Source of the DNA: Hyposmocoma kahamanoa
Taxonomy: Eukaryota > Arthropoda > Insecta > Lepidoptera > Cosmopterigidae
Direction: 5' to 3'
DNA: 64,000 nucleotides
Assembly: GCF_003589595.1 (NCBI RefSeq)
Contig: NW_020653337.1
Span: forward strand, 6,094,217-6,158,216
The notes under the pieces are model-generated. The model saw nothing but the letters and a program-made list of their open reading frames with translations. It ran no database searches and was not told the origin of the DNA. The position numbers were made by a program, and so were the translations under genes. Shown here one piece after another: positions 43,958-56,261 of the stretch (the stretch's first letter is position 1; the number at the start of each line of letters is the position of its first letter).

Positions 43958-45361
43958 AATCTACAGATATCGCGTCGCCTAAATCCGTAAACTATAAAAA
44001 TAATAAAATATGTAGAGACTTGTTGCGTTTTTTACTAGCATATTTTTGTTCAGACTTTAGATTAAACGATCGGACCACTAAGTTTTTCCTTTGAATCGAG
44101 AACGCAATAGCAAAAAAACTTAAACGAGACCATTAAAAAGGCATAAAATACCATAAAGACAATTTTTTCCTTTAAGTTCAAAGTAAATTCAATTTACCGC
44201 ACAGTTTGATAGTTTCTTTTGTATCCCAAGCGGCTGAGGTAATTTCTTTCGTCACGACATGGAATATTGGCTCACATTCTTGGAATTATTCTTTTATTTT
44301 CTGTGTGGCTTTAGGCCTGAAGTGACTTTCTCTGAGAGAGAATGTTACTTTATTAAAACTAAATCGAACACACCAACGATATCTATGTACTAGCGACTAT
44401 ATACGGCGTACGATACATACGCTGTGTTTCACTGATGTACGCTGAAGACGCTACACATCATTTAGTTGGCTGTCAAACATTCAAGATGGCGAACGCAGAT
44501 TCAGTCCTCTTTGAAAATTAATTACCATTGGTGTGTAGCTCACATTTCGCTATTTGACTAATGCATGAATTTAAATTTAAGTTTTAAATTATTCAAATTG
44601 ATTCGATAAGTAATGTTGTTATTTTTGATTAATTTGTGCATTATAATATTTAATAATCGCAAAATAGTATACTCTTTGACAAAATTAAACACTAAAATAA
44701 AACAATATCACCATTGATAGTGTTCTGTTTGGAACATATAGTTGCTGTGGATGTTCTTGTCTATACTCGTAGATTGAAGTCTTCTCATTTTATAAAGCTC
44801 ACTTTATGAAAGCAACACTACGAAACACATCTTAGTCTTACTACAACATTACACAAGTGTCAAAAACGTTATTTACTATTATTCTACAAGAAAGAATGTA
44901 GATATGTTACTTGAACTAGTGAGCTTCTTTATACGTTTAAAGTAAAGAGCGAATTTCGCAGACGATATATATTTCTCTACTAGAAAAATTGCACTGCTCG
45001 AGTACAGAATGTACATTGTCATCTTGATGGAAAACTACATTGTCTGCATTGTCTTGTTTAAACTCAACAGTTTATTGCATTAAGAAATACTGTTTTGTCT
45101 CTTATTTGTAGGAATTTGCGCAAATTTAATTCGACTGAAGACCGATCACATATAATACCAAAGAATATTTAAACAAACCATGCACCGTAAACGACGAGAA
45201 GTCGAACATAGCGGACCTTTAGAATGAAAATTACCTAACACAAATTCCAACTTTTTGCTAACACCCAAATTTTTTGAAATTGCAACGGTCTTGTTAGTCC
45301 TGGAAAATAATGATAAAACATTCAGCTTTATAACCATAAAAATTGTTTCTGAATATTTTTT
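43958..45361. other. Unassigned sequence
   Basis: No family recognised over 1.4 kb. Confidence 0.4.
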
Positions 45362-45640
45362 TATGATACCAAGTGATAAGACGAACAAATCGTGCGCCTG
45401 ATTGTAAGCAACACGCCTATCCATAGTAATTGCAGTGCCACTCAGAGCTTTAAATCGCAAAGGTCTGCGGGGGCACTGCCAATGCGCTCGTCACTCTGAG
45501 ACATAAGTTGACAGTCTCATGTGCCCGTAATTTCACCAGCACCCTTAACCCTTCAAAACTGGAACATAATGATGCTCACATTACTGCTTAACGGCAGAAA
45601 TAGGCAAGGTGGCGGTACTTCCATGGAGGAACCCTTTTAA
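45362..45640 (-). repeat. RepA copy, full length
   Basis: 'TATGATACCAAGTGATAAGA' (tail) to 'GTGGCGGTACTTCC' (head side). Confidence 0.7.
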
Positions 45641-46278
45641 TACTTAAAAATTTTAACCATATTACTATTGTTAAATATAATTACGTATTTACAAAAATTT
45701 GTCGCTAATAAGGTCTTTAATTAGTTGGATCTAGATTAACAAACAACCTTATGAACAATAATTTTTAAAGTCGTTTCACGGAATAGGTAAACTCATTTTG
45801 TAGATTTTTAAATTAGGCCACTTTTATTTTAAAGTTGCGATAGGTACCAACAGGTAATCATAAATGCACATAATTAGGCACATTTTGAAAAAATATAAAC
45901 TCTTTTACAAGTTCCACTTTACACCCTTAGCAACGAATGTACGTGTCTTCGCTAAACAAGCAATTCTTTTCAATATTTTCTCAATTTCAATGCTTCTCAA
46001 GTATCAGACGCGCGAGATAAGCTATGCCAAACTATTTCTCATCTCATCCTAAAGCTGACGCAATGTCTGGGGAGAAATAAATTCCCTTTTCAACCAGACT
46101 TTTAGATATCTATACGGTATTGGCGATTCTATAAAGGCATTACAGATTGTGTAGTATAAACTTAATAAAAATAACTTTTGTTATTAGAATCTATGGTCAT
46201 TTAAAAAAGTATATTTTAGCGTGCACTTTAAAAATAGGCGGGAAAGTTTTAAATTTATAATTAGTAAAAACACTGGTG
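45641..46278. other. Unassigned AT-rich sequence
   Basis: No N-terminal mariner sequence is recognisable before the relic at 46279. Confidence 0.35.
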
Positions 46279-46570
46279 AATCGCAAAGGTGTCATTTTTC
46301 ACTATGATGATGCCAAACCACACACATCATTACAAAACCGTCAAAAACTATTGCATCTAGTTTGGGATGTGTTACTTCATCCACCGCATTTGCCCGTCTG
46401 TGCGCCCGATATAGCCCCTTCAAATTTTTAATTGTATTCGATCTTTACAAAATTGGACACAATATCGATATAAAACGATCGAACAACACTAGAGCAGTAT
46501 TTTATAAGTAAAGACTGGAATTTGAATTATCTAAAAGATGGTAAAAATTGTAGATGAACATAATCAATTA
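46279..46570 (+). pseudogene. mariner transposase, C-terminal relic
   Basis: Opens with 'NRKGVIFHYDDAKPHTS', then 'NRQKLLHLVWDVLLHPPH' and 'APDIAPSNF', followed at once by TAA. These match the DD34D catalytic block of mariner (normally 'HDNARPHTS' to 'APSDYH'). The last catalytic Asp is replaced by Asn, and about four residues are inserted before it. A weakly matching C-terminal tail continues to about 46570. Confidence 0.75.
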
Positions 46571-47989
46571 AAGTTTGACATTTCTATTTATAAATGTTTT
46601 TAATTTATACTTTGATGCATGGATTTTTGTAATCACCCTAATACGTTACGTGATCTGCTGACGCTCTACCACATACTATTCCGTTGTAGAACAACTAAGC
46701 TGGTAATACATTTTTATTTTACCGTACCTATGTACATTTATCAATATGTTGTCCTTTATAAATTTTGACGACTTTGTGACAAAACTTCCACTTGCAACAA
46801 ATTCTTGCGAAGACGGAATATAATGGCGAACATGCCACGCATTTTTTCCACAATTCAGCATATAGTTTTAGTTTCAACATACAACATATTTCGCGCTCTA
46901 AAAGTTCGAGAAACTCAGCTTTTAAAATTCTTCGCTGCAATATGTCGACGTTATTGGATTATTTTCGCTCTTTTCGCTGTTTTGAACAGAATAAGAAAAT
47001 ATGAAATGATATCGCTCTAGTAAACATTGATATACATTAATCGTAAACAGTCAATTATCATTATTTCATAGATATGCAAATTACACTTGAAATCGTCATA
47101 GTGATTAAACTAAACCCCATGAAAAGAATGAACAAAAAACTCTAGGTGTTGCTCTTTGTAAATATACAATTGTACACATTTATCATTTACAATATTTATT
47201 TCAAATATCATCATAGATCGAGACTACCTGTAAGAGCTAAACGGGTCACGTACCACGGATTTTTGTCACTCAAATACAAAGAAGCTGTATAATAACATTT
47301 AGTATAAAGTTTTTGTTTCACTGTTATGCTTAAATCTTGTTAATGGTAAATTTTCTTATACAAACCCTAGTACGAAATAAGTCTTCAAGCATTCCTACAA
47401 AGCTCACACACTACTGGAAGACCCTCGTTCTAGATGAATACGTGCGCAGATGAGAGACATAATATATTACTTGGGAGTTTAGTCAAGATAGGTACAGTTT
47501 AGTATCTCTCGTTTTTTAAGCGGCTTAGGAAAAAATCATTATCGTTGAAAATACTGTTAGTGTTATAAATGGCCGTGACAAAAATCTAACTCGCTTCCAA
47601 GCAAATTGTATTAATAGTAAATGATTCGACAGAATTCAATTCTCATTTCCTAACGGTAAAAGGTGATATCATGTTATTGACCAAAAAATCCTAATATCGC
47701 TGGCATTGGTCCAAACCAAACATTCATCATGGCCGAAGAAGCAAATTTGAAGATTTATTTATTTTACTAACAAAACTACCAGTTCATCTCAAGGTTAAAT
47801 TTGTATTCTTATATAGAAGTAAACATTTGCGTTTAGTTTCAGGGATTCGTGAAAAACAAACCATACATTCTGAAATGATTTGGTTTTATTCTATTTGCTT
47901 ATCGATGCTAAATAATCATTGAAACTTGTTAATCTAGGAATGAAGTTTTTACAAATTTTAAAATAGTGTTCCTCAAAATGTCAGTAATT
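46571..47989. other. Unassigned sequence
   Basis: Several short overlapping frames at 46676-47020 on both strands; none has family features. Confidence 0.35.
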
Positions 47990-48262
47990 CTTTTTTTTTT
48001 TTTTTAAGAAGGAGGCATACGAGCAAACGAGCCACTTGATGGGAGATGATCATCGTCGCCCATGTACATACATTTGCAACATCAGATGAGTTGCCTATGC
48101 GTTGCCAGCCTTTGAGAGTCCAGTAAACACGCTTTTTGAAGAACCCCATGACAAAGGAAAAACTTTCCTCGTAATATATATTCCAAATAATTTCCTCAGG
48201 AAGCTCATTCCACATCTTGCAGATTCGAGGAAAGCATACAGGATGGAGGAAAATACCAGGCA
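47990..48262 (-). pseudogene. Non-LTR retrotransposon 3' end with poly(A)
   Basis: The minus strand encodes 'PRICKMWNELPEEI' and 'GFFKKRVYWTLKG', the 'WN.LPEE' and 'FK.RV' pattern of LINE RT C-termini. It continues into 'CCATCAAGTGGCTCGTTTGC' and 'TCGTATGCCTCC', then an A run (47990-48006). The 3' end resembles the tail of RepA ('CCATCAGGCGCACGACTTG'). Confidence 0.6.
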
Positions 48263-48714
48263 TCTAAGATGTATGACTGAGTCACGCTATTTATAAATTA
48301 TAAAATATTTTTTAATATAGTCATATTATTGTCGTAAGATTCGTGACTATAAAATCCATTTTGTTCAAAATAATAAAGTGGCATACATTTCAATTGTCTT
48401 CCCTGGTGTAGTCACAGACCATGAACAAGTGGAGGCACTTGCTACGCTTTACACAAACCTCTTCTGCATTAGTCTCGTCATACATGCCCATTTATTCTTG
48501 TTACTTTTAGCTTGACCTTTTTGAAGGACATCGTTAATCTGATCGAGATACGTCAAGGTCAAGACCTCTACACACATTCGCTCTATAAATTTGTGCCGTC
48601 AATATACTAACAACCATCCCTTCTATATAACCAAACCATCAAAGCATTCCTTTTTTCCCTTTTTATACGTGGTCACTACATCACCTTTCGCACCACAATG
48701 CCCTTTTACTATAG
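48263..48714. other. Unassigned sequence
   Basis: No family recognised. Confidence 0.35.
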
Positions 48715-48718
48715 GTAC

Positions 48719-48972
48719 TGTAGTCTAGGCTCTACTCTATGAGTAGAATTGCTGGCTGAATATAGCTAGTGAATATAGTTTTTGTAATTAGAATGCTTTT
48801 GAAGAATTGAAATAAGAAAACAGAAGATCTTGACATATTACATTATTATTGAATTGTAACCTGAAAGTAAAAATATGTAAAATGGTGAAATAAACAAAAG
48901 TTCTTAAGATGCTCCCGGTTTATATTCTTAGAAGTACCTCTCGCTACGTATAAGAGCTACGTCCCGGTTACA
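48719..48972 (+). mobile_element. Solo LTR of the 8.75-kb gypsy-type family
   Basis: Starts TGTAGTCTAGGCTCTACTCT and ends CCCGGTTACA. It aligns with the LTRs at 8754 and 10352, with several small indels (254 versus 234 bp). GTAC flanks both sides (48715-48718, 48973-48976). A solo LTR forms by recombination between the two LTRs of a full insertion. Confidence 0.85.
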
Positions 48973-49619
48973 GTACTTACTACCCAGTGGCACAAATTAT
49001 TCCTTTCTCAATAAATCAAAAGAAACAGAACTAATTTCTCGGTACCAAGTCATAACTCATATCAATTGGGTGTTAAAACTATCGCAGATTTAATTAAATC
49101 CTTCGCAGCGCGCAATTCCAAACTGCAAGCACACTCGTGGCAACTTTTGCTTCAGATTGCAACGGAAACTTTTGCCTCGAGTCTAGAAAATTCTAGGAAA
49201 AATAATACGAGAATTTCTTTTATTCAATTAAGGTCGTTCGGCACGAATGCTTGAGGCTTCTAGTAAAAATATGAGCATAAAAATGGCTGCCTAAAATGTC
49301 ACTAATGTGTATCCAATGACGGAAATAAATTACAAGCTATTGTATGCGCAAGTGTTATGGTCTTACGCTGACTTGCATTAAAGGCAAACATACACGTTAA
49401 AGTTTATCAAACATGGAGCAAACAAATACCACTAGTTTCAAGGGACATGATATAAAATTCCGCATACACACACCAAGTAGTCATTAAAAATGTAGCCCAC
49501 TTTCAACTGTGGAAGCCATACGAATAACAGATCAATAGTCATAGCCGCATCCTTTTCTTCATAGTTGCAATTGAGGACACGGTCGCTTTAAAAATTAAAG
49601 CCACTCACTATATGCAAAA
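48973..49619. other. Unassigned sequence
   Basis: No family recognised. Confidence 0.35.
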
Positions 49620-49870
49620 AAAATACGATCTAACAAGTTTGTGGAATTACAAGTTTTATTGAAATCGATTAACAGAAAGTGGGTGAAACCCAATAAACTG
49701 GATTCATCCCCTAATTTACCACTTTCTTCAAATTCGAATGTAACCACTACTGAGGTACCCTCTTTCCAACAAAAAAATTTACAAATATCGGAATAATTGC
49801 GCAAAATACACACAAAAAAATACAGCGAATTAAGAACCTCCTCCTTATTTGACGTCGGTTAAAAATACGA
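49620..49870 (+). repeat. Foldback 'GACTTC' repeat, compact copy
   Basis: 'GTTTGTGGAATTACAAGTTT', 'CCCTCTTTCCAACAAAAAAA', 'GAACCTCCTCCTTATTTGAC' and 'GTCGGTTAAAAATAC'. Confidence 0.6.
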
Positions 49871-50461
49871 TAGTATCCTTTAAAGCAAAAAGTTTCTTTT
49901 AATTTTACAAAATATCAACATTCTCGGAACTGCTGCTCTTTGATATTTTAAGGGCGCTAAGTGTCTTCCCATGACTATAGGACTGAGGTCCTAGATGGTG
50001 AGTGATCTGAGTGATCATACATATTGAATCACTTTACTCATTATATAGATACTTCAAAAGAATACGTAAATACGAAACTACAGAGTTTACAAGGCGATTA
50101 AAAAGCAACCAATTTATAGCTTTTTAGTTCCTTTTATATTAATAACTATAAACTTTGAGTGGACAAACTGAAGAAGCATGTAAATCTATCCTAACTACAT
50201 AAAGAGCAAATTTTAGATAACATTTACGTATAACGTCCTTTTTTCCCCAAAATATCGATATGTAAGATAGTACACTATCTCTAGTTACAACTAGCAATTA
50301 CTTTAATATGTATTTAGAATCAAAGTTTCATAAGTGTGAATAAAAATATAACTATTTGTATTACACGTAATGATTCATAATATTAATCAATCATTTGAAT
50401 TAAAAGTGAAATCGCAGTTACAAGTGGAGCGAACATCGAACCTGGACCGCAGCTGCGGTTA

Positions 50462-50790
50462 ACACCAATGTCTTACGTGACTTTGGCGTAAACACACTGA
50501 GTTTGTAGTCGTCTAAAGCACGATTCAAAACAAATGAACCTTAAGTACTGTAGCTGACGATTAATTCCTACCATAGATATATTCCTACCCATGGTGTAAT
50601 AAAGCAGCATGTGGCTATACGTCAAAAGTGCTTGAATGAATATCAGATGAAACTCATACAAACAATACGAAGTACATGAAACAAATTATGCGTATATCAA
50701 ATTGTATATATAGTTTTTAAAATTTGACTATTTAAATATAAAAAGTTATCCACTAATTTTGTTCGTTAAAACTATAGTGAAACAAAAACT
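50462..50790 (+). repeat. Interspersed repeat R, copy 3
   Basis: 'CTTTGGCGTAAACACACTGA', 'AAAGCACGATTCAAAACAAA' and 'CAATACGAAGTACATGAAAC'; lacks the MITE present in copy 1. A degenerate tRNA-like B box (GGTTCGATGTT, minus strand, about 50435) lies just before it. Confidence 0.55.
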
Positions 50791-51007
50791 TTATTCTGAA
50801 GGCTCTATACAGCTTCTGCGTACTTGGATGTCAAAAATCCGTGGTATTGACCCGTTAAGCTCTTGCTCTTCTCTAAGATGATCCCGATCTAAGATGTTTT
50901 AAATAAATATTGTAGGTATATGTTAATGTTTCTTGCTCATTCTTCACAGGGGAAACTGGATTACGAATGAGCAGTAAAGTTTAATCAATACGACGATTTT
51001 AAGTGTA

Positions 51008-51719
51008 GGGGACCGTGGGGGAATGGGAGCCTACTAAGGAAAATTGACAATAAAAGTCATAATTTATGCAATTTAAATTTTTATTAGTTATGAACATACG
51101 CTTCATATATCTGGGTACTAGATAATCACAGAAAAAATATGAAACTAAAATAAAATATCTGGTAAAAAAAGAAAAAACTAAAACATGTCATTCGCTCAAG
51201 AATCCCGTATGTCAAATGGGAGCCATTATATACAATTAATCTGAAAAAAATTAAAATAATTAAACTAATAAAATATATAACTTAAAAAGTAATGAAAATA
51301 AACAAGAAAATGTTAAAAGAATAGCCAGTGAATATTGCAATGGGATAAGGAGAGCCAAATAGCTCTCATTATCTGCGTAACATCGAATTGAAAAAGAAAT
51401 AAAACAGTAAAAAAATTTCTACTTTTATTTTGATTTCAAGCATAACTTCTGAAATTTGATAGATATGGTGACATAGCTAGTGTAAATACAATGTAGTATC
51501 TATGCATTTTAATGCTTACCTGAGACGATGAAATTTAGCAAATGTAGCGCGGAGAGAAAAACACACAACCATCTCATACGACTAAACGCGGGGTTCTACG
51601 GGGGGCCTACGGGACTCGAACCTTGTCGAACGTTAACGAAGATATAGGAGTGCCGTTTGCACAAATACGAGCATTGGGAAAGTCCAGTTTAACACCGCTC
51701 TCATTACCCGACGTTCCCC
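51008..51719. mobile_element. pogo-like non-autonomous element with reiterated 'ATGGGAGCC'
   Basis: The ends GGGGACCGTGGGGGAATGGG and GGGGAACGTCGGGTAATGAG are inverted with a few mismatches. TA flanks both sides (51006-51007, 51720-51721). The word ATGGGAGCC recurs at about 51023 and 51217, with variants GGAGAGCC/GCTCTCATT at 51345-51370 and at the right end. No coding sequence. The layout mirrors the element at 23324-26243. Confidence 0.65.
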
Positions 51720-51793
51720 TAATTTGCTAACCTATGAAATAAAGATGATTCGAGTTCAAACGCGGCCTAGCGTGTAATACACATTTTTTTAAC

Positions 51794-52012
51794 TGCCTCC
51801 GTGACCAAACGGTTACCATGACTGCCACGCAGAGTTTCTAGGTCCAATTCCCGGGCCGGGAGAAATAGTTGTATGGCCTACATTTATTTCTCTCGTGAGT
51901 TTGGGTGTAATGTGTGGTTGTCTATGTGTGTGTCCATGGCACTCGCAACACAGCGTTTCCCTAGTGCGGGGCTATGTTGAGTGTGTGCGCGTAATTATTC
52001 AATTTTATAAAG
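51794..52012 (+). repeat. SINE-J, near full length
   Basis: tRNA-like head ('CCGTGACCAAACGGTTACCA', 'GCAGAGTTTCTAGGTCCAAT', 'TCCCGGGCCGGGAGA'), then 'GGCCTACATTTATTTCTCTC' and 'GGTTGTCTATGTGTGTGTCC'. Relatives at 26880-27030 and 63080-63255. Confidence 0.65.
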
Positions 52013-52401
52013 ATGTTTTGTATGAAACATTCAAAGTATAATCCATGTTTTAGTTTCGCCGAGTTTTCACATAAAAACTGGAGAACAAAAGACTAACGGC
52101 GGACGAACAGGCGACAGATCTGTTTTTATATATGCATTACTGTAATAAGTTCCATTCGGCATGACAAGAGCGATATTGTAATTGGATCACACTTCATTGA
52201 TCAGATTCAGTCTTATAGTACGAAGGGTACTGCATCCGATTCGTATTCATTCCAAATCCGAGACTCTACAAATCTAGAAAACTCGGACCGACTTCGGATG
52301 TCGCTCGTGCACTGAATCCGAGAAAATACGAATGTAACTTATACACGTAGAGATAAAATGATCCCGGTGATATTTCGGACCGTCATTTCTCGGATTCGGA
52401 A

Positions 52402-52603
52402 CTGGGGGTCTACTCTCGATCTCCGTCCGACATCCGTCCGAAACAATTACTGCCAAATAAGCAATACTTGACCAAAAGAAAAGACGCGTGATGCGAATGA
52501 AGCTTCATACTGGATACTTGTCTTTTAATCTTGTCGAATATTACTTATTTGACAGTAATTGTTTCGTACGGATATCGGACGGAGATCGACAGTAGTACCC
52601 CTG
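52402..52603. mobile_element. ~200-bp foldback MITE, possibly hAT-type
   Basis: Arms of about 70 bp: CTGGGGGTCTACTCTCGATC at the left and, reverse-complemented, CAGGGGTACTACTGTCGATC at the right; both continue with 'TCCGTCCGA.ATCCGT.CGA' and 'AACAATTACTG.CAAATAAG'. The flanking octamers ATTCGGAA and ATTCGAAT agree at six of eight positions, so an 8-bp duplication may have decayed. Confidence 0.5.
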
Positions 52604-53699
52604 ATTCGAATTGGACGTAATGTGCACACGCTCTTATAAATCCTGTTAAAAATATAAACGTGTTTCAATAATTGAACAAACTGTAAGTAAGTATCCTGAT
52701 TTGGTAGAACTAAATAATTCTTTAGTTTCCTAAAAACATATCTACCCAATATATGATTACTAACCAGTTGGTAATAAATTCTAACATGTACATTGTTTCC
52801 ACAAAAGTGCAATAAAACATTCCCTAGCGGCTATGAAATCTAAAATAACCATGTAGATATAAAAATGCAGCTAGAGAAACGTGCTTGGCGGGCCAATACA
52901 TAGGATTCGATCAAAATTGAAACTATTTCTCAACTTCACACTAAATTGGAATTCTGTAGAATTCCAACTCAACAACCATTTAATTCAAAACTATTCTGTT
53001 CACGACGTCTAGAGATAATTTCATTGATCGCTTTTATTTTTCTTTATTTATTCAGGTAACAAACAGTCATACACAAACAATTATCTAAGAACAGTGTATA
53101 AAAATAGACCCGTAGTAACACGTATAACAAAAATTATGCGAATACATGACGGACACAAAATATTTACTTATATACTATCAAAATGTTCACATTAAAGACC
53201 CAAAGATAATAATATAATAAAAATACGCATTAGAACCACTAGAATGCCAGTTCTCCCACTTTTTTCTTAAATTTATTTAAGGAATTTGCGTACATGTCTA
53301 AATATAGAAGATAAGAATAATATGTCCAATTAATTGCATAAATACAAATATTATAAATAGTACAGATATATTTAATAAAGTAATTATTATAAAAGAATTA
53401 TTAAACTTATGCAATTTAAATATTGAAAATGTAAAATTAATAAGTACTGAATTTAAATTTTTAGATATTATGTATATGGAGTAAGATAGGTTTATTGATT
53501 AGTTTATTTTTAGACATTTATTTCTTCTTAAATTTTCATAATGATATGTCTAGTTAAATTTAATTTTAATTTTGTAATTTATTTAATATGTTTAATTTGC
53601 CTTATTTTATTATATGTGCCTAATTATTTTGTAATTCTATTTTATTTTTAATTTAATATGGATTAATTTTATTTATTTTTTGCATGTAAATATATAATT
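52604..53699. other. Unassigned AT-rich sequence
   Basis: No family recognised. Confidence 0.35.
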
Positions 53700-53815
53700 T
53701 TTTTTTTAAGATTGAAGCGCCCTTCCAGGGTTCATGTTTGGTTCATAACAACATTTTAACAACTACAAATGTACAACATGTTATGCAATAAAGAATTAGA
53801 ATTTACTTAAGAACT
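53700..53815 (+). repeat. Probable LINE 3' UTR scrap
   Basis: 'GATTGAAGCGCCCTTCCAGG', 'GTTCATGTTTGGTTCATAAC' and 'TGCAATAAAGAATTAGAATT' resemble a transcript 3' end with a polyadenylation signal. Assignment is tentative. Confidence 0.3.
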
Positions 53816-54620
53816 CATCATAAAAATGGTCGCCTGAGAAAGGTATTTTTTGCATAATTTGTTCGACAATTTAAAACAATAAAAGTCCTTTTTGAACATG
53901 AAGAGATACAATGTACATTACACGAGACTTTCTCTAAAAAGTTTAGCGGAATCAATGTCATCGTGAACGAGCTTGTATAAAAATATACTTTCTAAAAAAA
54001 TACGTGTAGAAATTAGCGACTGCACATTACGTCTTTTTGCACAACCTTTTAAAATTCTGACTCTAAATCAGAACTTTACTGAATTAAGCCTGATGTATTT
54101 GTTATAATAATACAACCTATGTTACAAAAAACATTCCAAAGCCTCATTTAAATGTCTCTTAGAAAACTGACTATGCTGTCTTTTGTCGCTTTACCGGTTA
54201 TTCAATCTAAAGTATAACAACAAAACTAAAACTGATTAGTTACTTAAAATAAACTGCTTCAATGGCACTATTGTTGTCTTGTATAACAAAGGAACTAAAT
54301 ATCTTTTTAACATCCTCATATGTCCATATAATTTTTCCGGGTCTTAAATCTTAATCTAGCATTGACACCTTTCTGACCGTATAATCTAAATTGAACAGTT
54401 CCTTTCTTCCGTCTATTGTTGCGTCTATTCAATATTGTGTCGTTTATAGTTTGCCTTGTATACAAGTATCTTTTGAAGTAGAAGTTGAAACGTCTATCGT
54501 GTATTCTTCGGTGTCTCAGTATATTTTGATTTCCTGTTTAATATTATTCAGTATAACTTTATAACAAATTGCATTAACCACTGACTAATTATCATTAATT
54601 CATTAGACTGAATTGTCTTA
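53816..54620. other. Unassigned sequence
   Basis: No family recognised. Confidence 0.35.
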
Positions 54621-54795
54621 GGGTCGTATTCCAGAACTCTACTCAATACTCAAGTCAGGACTTGAGTATTGCAGTGAGCACTGAAAATCATACTCAAGTC
54701 CTTGCCATTAGAGTCGTATTTTCAGCGCTTGAAATCATACTCAAGTCTGCTCAAATCCTGACTTGAGCATTGAGTAGAGTTCTGGAATACGACCC
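54621..54795. mobile_element. 175-bp foldback MITE, TA target duplication
   Basis: 27-bp perfect inverted ends (GGGTCGTATTCCAGAACTCT onward), continuing imperfectly to about 40 bp; TA on both sides (54619-54620, 54796-54797). The interior repeats 'ACTCAAGTC', 'GACTTGAG' and 'AATCATACTCAAG' several times, so most of the element can fold. Confidence 0.8.
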
Positions 54796-54832
54796 TAGGT
54801 TTGGTTGTATGTTATTTAAAATACTTTTTTAT

Positions 54833-55015
54833 GATATCTAGTGACGGGTTGTAAGCAAGGCGGGTTGTAAGTCATGAGGGGCACTGCGTCTGTCACTCTG
54901 AGGCATAAATTGACAAGTCCCATGTGCCCGTTAATTCACCAGCACCTTACCCTTCAAAAACGGGACGCAATAATGCTCATGTTATTGCTTGGCGGCATAA
55001 ATAGGTAAGATCTCT
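54833..55015 (-). repeat. RepA copy with internal deletion
   Basis: The tail 'TATGATATCTAGTGACGG' passes quickly to 'GAGGGGCACTGCGTCTGTCA', then the normal body to 'GGCGGCATAAATAGGTAAG'. Confidence 0.6.
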
Positions 55016-55557
55016 CGAGCTCGAGCGAGTCGAGCTCTACTGGTACTATAATATTACGTTACCATGTACTACATGGAGTGAATTTCGATTCTATTTGGTT
55101 CTATGACCTTTTGAAGTTTTGAAGCATTTCTTCCCGTTCATTAGATGAGACATCATCTGTAGTAACTTTGATGATATTTGACATGAATATACCTATCACG
55201 AGCAATAACTTGCATCAAATGAACCTCTATAATGTATCCAGTTTTGGTTGCATCTGGTTTATTAGCTCAGCCCTATTCAATAGTTTCCTTAACGGTATTA
55301 AAGTCGTGACGCTGCACATGGATCATTATTTTTTTTTAAACTAGGGTTGGCATATTATCGAGATTTGGTGATATATCGACAAAGTTGTCTGAAAATATAA
55401 CAATATTATGAACAAACAGTAACATTCTCATTTTGATCTTATGTATAAGCATAGATATAAAACACAATATCAAAATGGTTTTCAACCCTGAATATAAGCT
55501 TTTTATATCGTCACGGCATGGCGTCATTTCTAAAATGAAATTGATATAATCTCGTGA
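55016..55557. other. Unassigned; possible hAT-like ends at 55342 and 55490
   Basis: 'CTAGGGTTGGCATATTATCG' and 'TTTTCAACCCTGAATAT' resemble hAT termini, but no duplication supports the boundary. Confidence 0.25.
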
Positions 55558-56215
55558 TTGTTTAATGTTACAAGAATTGCGAACTGTGATATGGTTCTGT
55601 CCTACGTATATCTTGGAGCTTTAATTTCGAACACTGGTGGATGCGTAGATGAAGTGAAAAGACGCGTGGCAGTATCTAGAACAGCAGTGGATAAACTGAA
55701 GAAAATATGGAGGAATAGAAACATTACCAAGGCCACCAAAATCCGCCTGGTCCGAACACTTGTTTTCCCTATATTTCTGTACGCTGCAGAGACTTGGGCG
55801 CTCCGTGAAATCTAGAAGAAAATGTGGTGCTGGAGATGACTGCTTGGGATGTCGTGGATAGACTTTCGTTCGAACGCTTCCATACTCCAAAAACTCAGCA
55901 TCAAGCAGCGTCTGTCTACTGTGGTACAAACTCGCATCCCGAAATTCTTCGGTCACGTCTCAAGACGGAATTTTGACTCCATAGAGCGTCTTGTTGTGAA
56001 AGGCAGAGTAAAGGCCACTAGACTGCGCGGAACGTCACCCATACGATGGACCGATCAAATAAAATCTGCAGTGGGCGGTCCTTTACATGAGTGCACGAGG
56101 GAGTCCACTAACTGAGAGAGATGGCGAGATGTCGTAAGGCAAGCTACATCAGCCGTTAACAAACGTACTCCGTGCTGACCACGACCACTCTGTCAAGAGT
56201 CATACGAAAAAGAAG
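55558..56215 (+). pseudogene. Endonuclease-reverse transcriptase LINE, RT C-terminal part
   Basis: The first frame (to 55815) reads 'YVYLGALISNTGGCVDEVKR' and 'LVRTLVFPIFLYAAETWAL', the standard RT thumb/C-terminal signature of this insect LINE group ('YLG..I...G....EI..R' to 'YG.E.W'). After a stop, the next frame (55849-56115) has 'IKQRLSTVVQTRIPKFFGHV' and 'RLRGTSPIRWTDQIK'. The catalytic core is absent, so it is 5'-truncated, with at least two stops. A (GAA)n-like end lies at about 56210. Confidence 0.75.
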
Positions 56216-56261
56216 AAATATTGTTTAATGATTATTTTTCATTCATTTTATTTAAGAGCCA

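Noticed and set aside
43684..44094. 136-codon plus-strand open frame
   Set aside because: It starts inside the 510-bp MITE and is not conserved in that element's other copy; no domain signature.
45146..45460. 104-codon minus-strand open frame
   Set aside because: Its N-terminal part is RepA sequence read through ('MRFKALSGTA' also appears from RepA at 27388 and 56594).
50440..50460. Palindrome ACCGCAGCTGCGGT as a regulatory operator
   Set aside because: It sits in a degenerate tRNA-like SINE head; a chance palindrome is the simpler reading.
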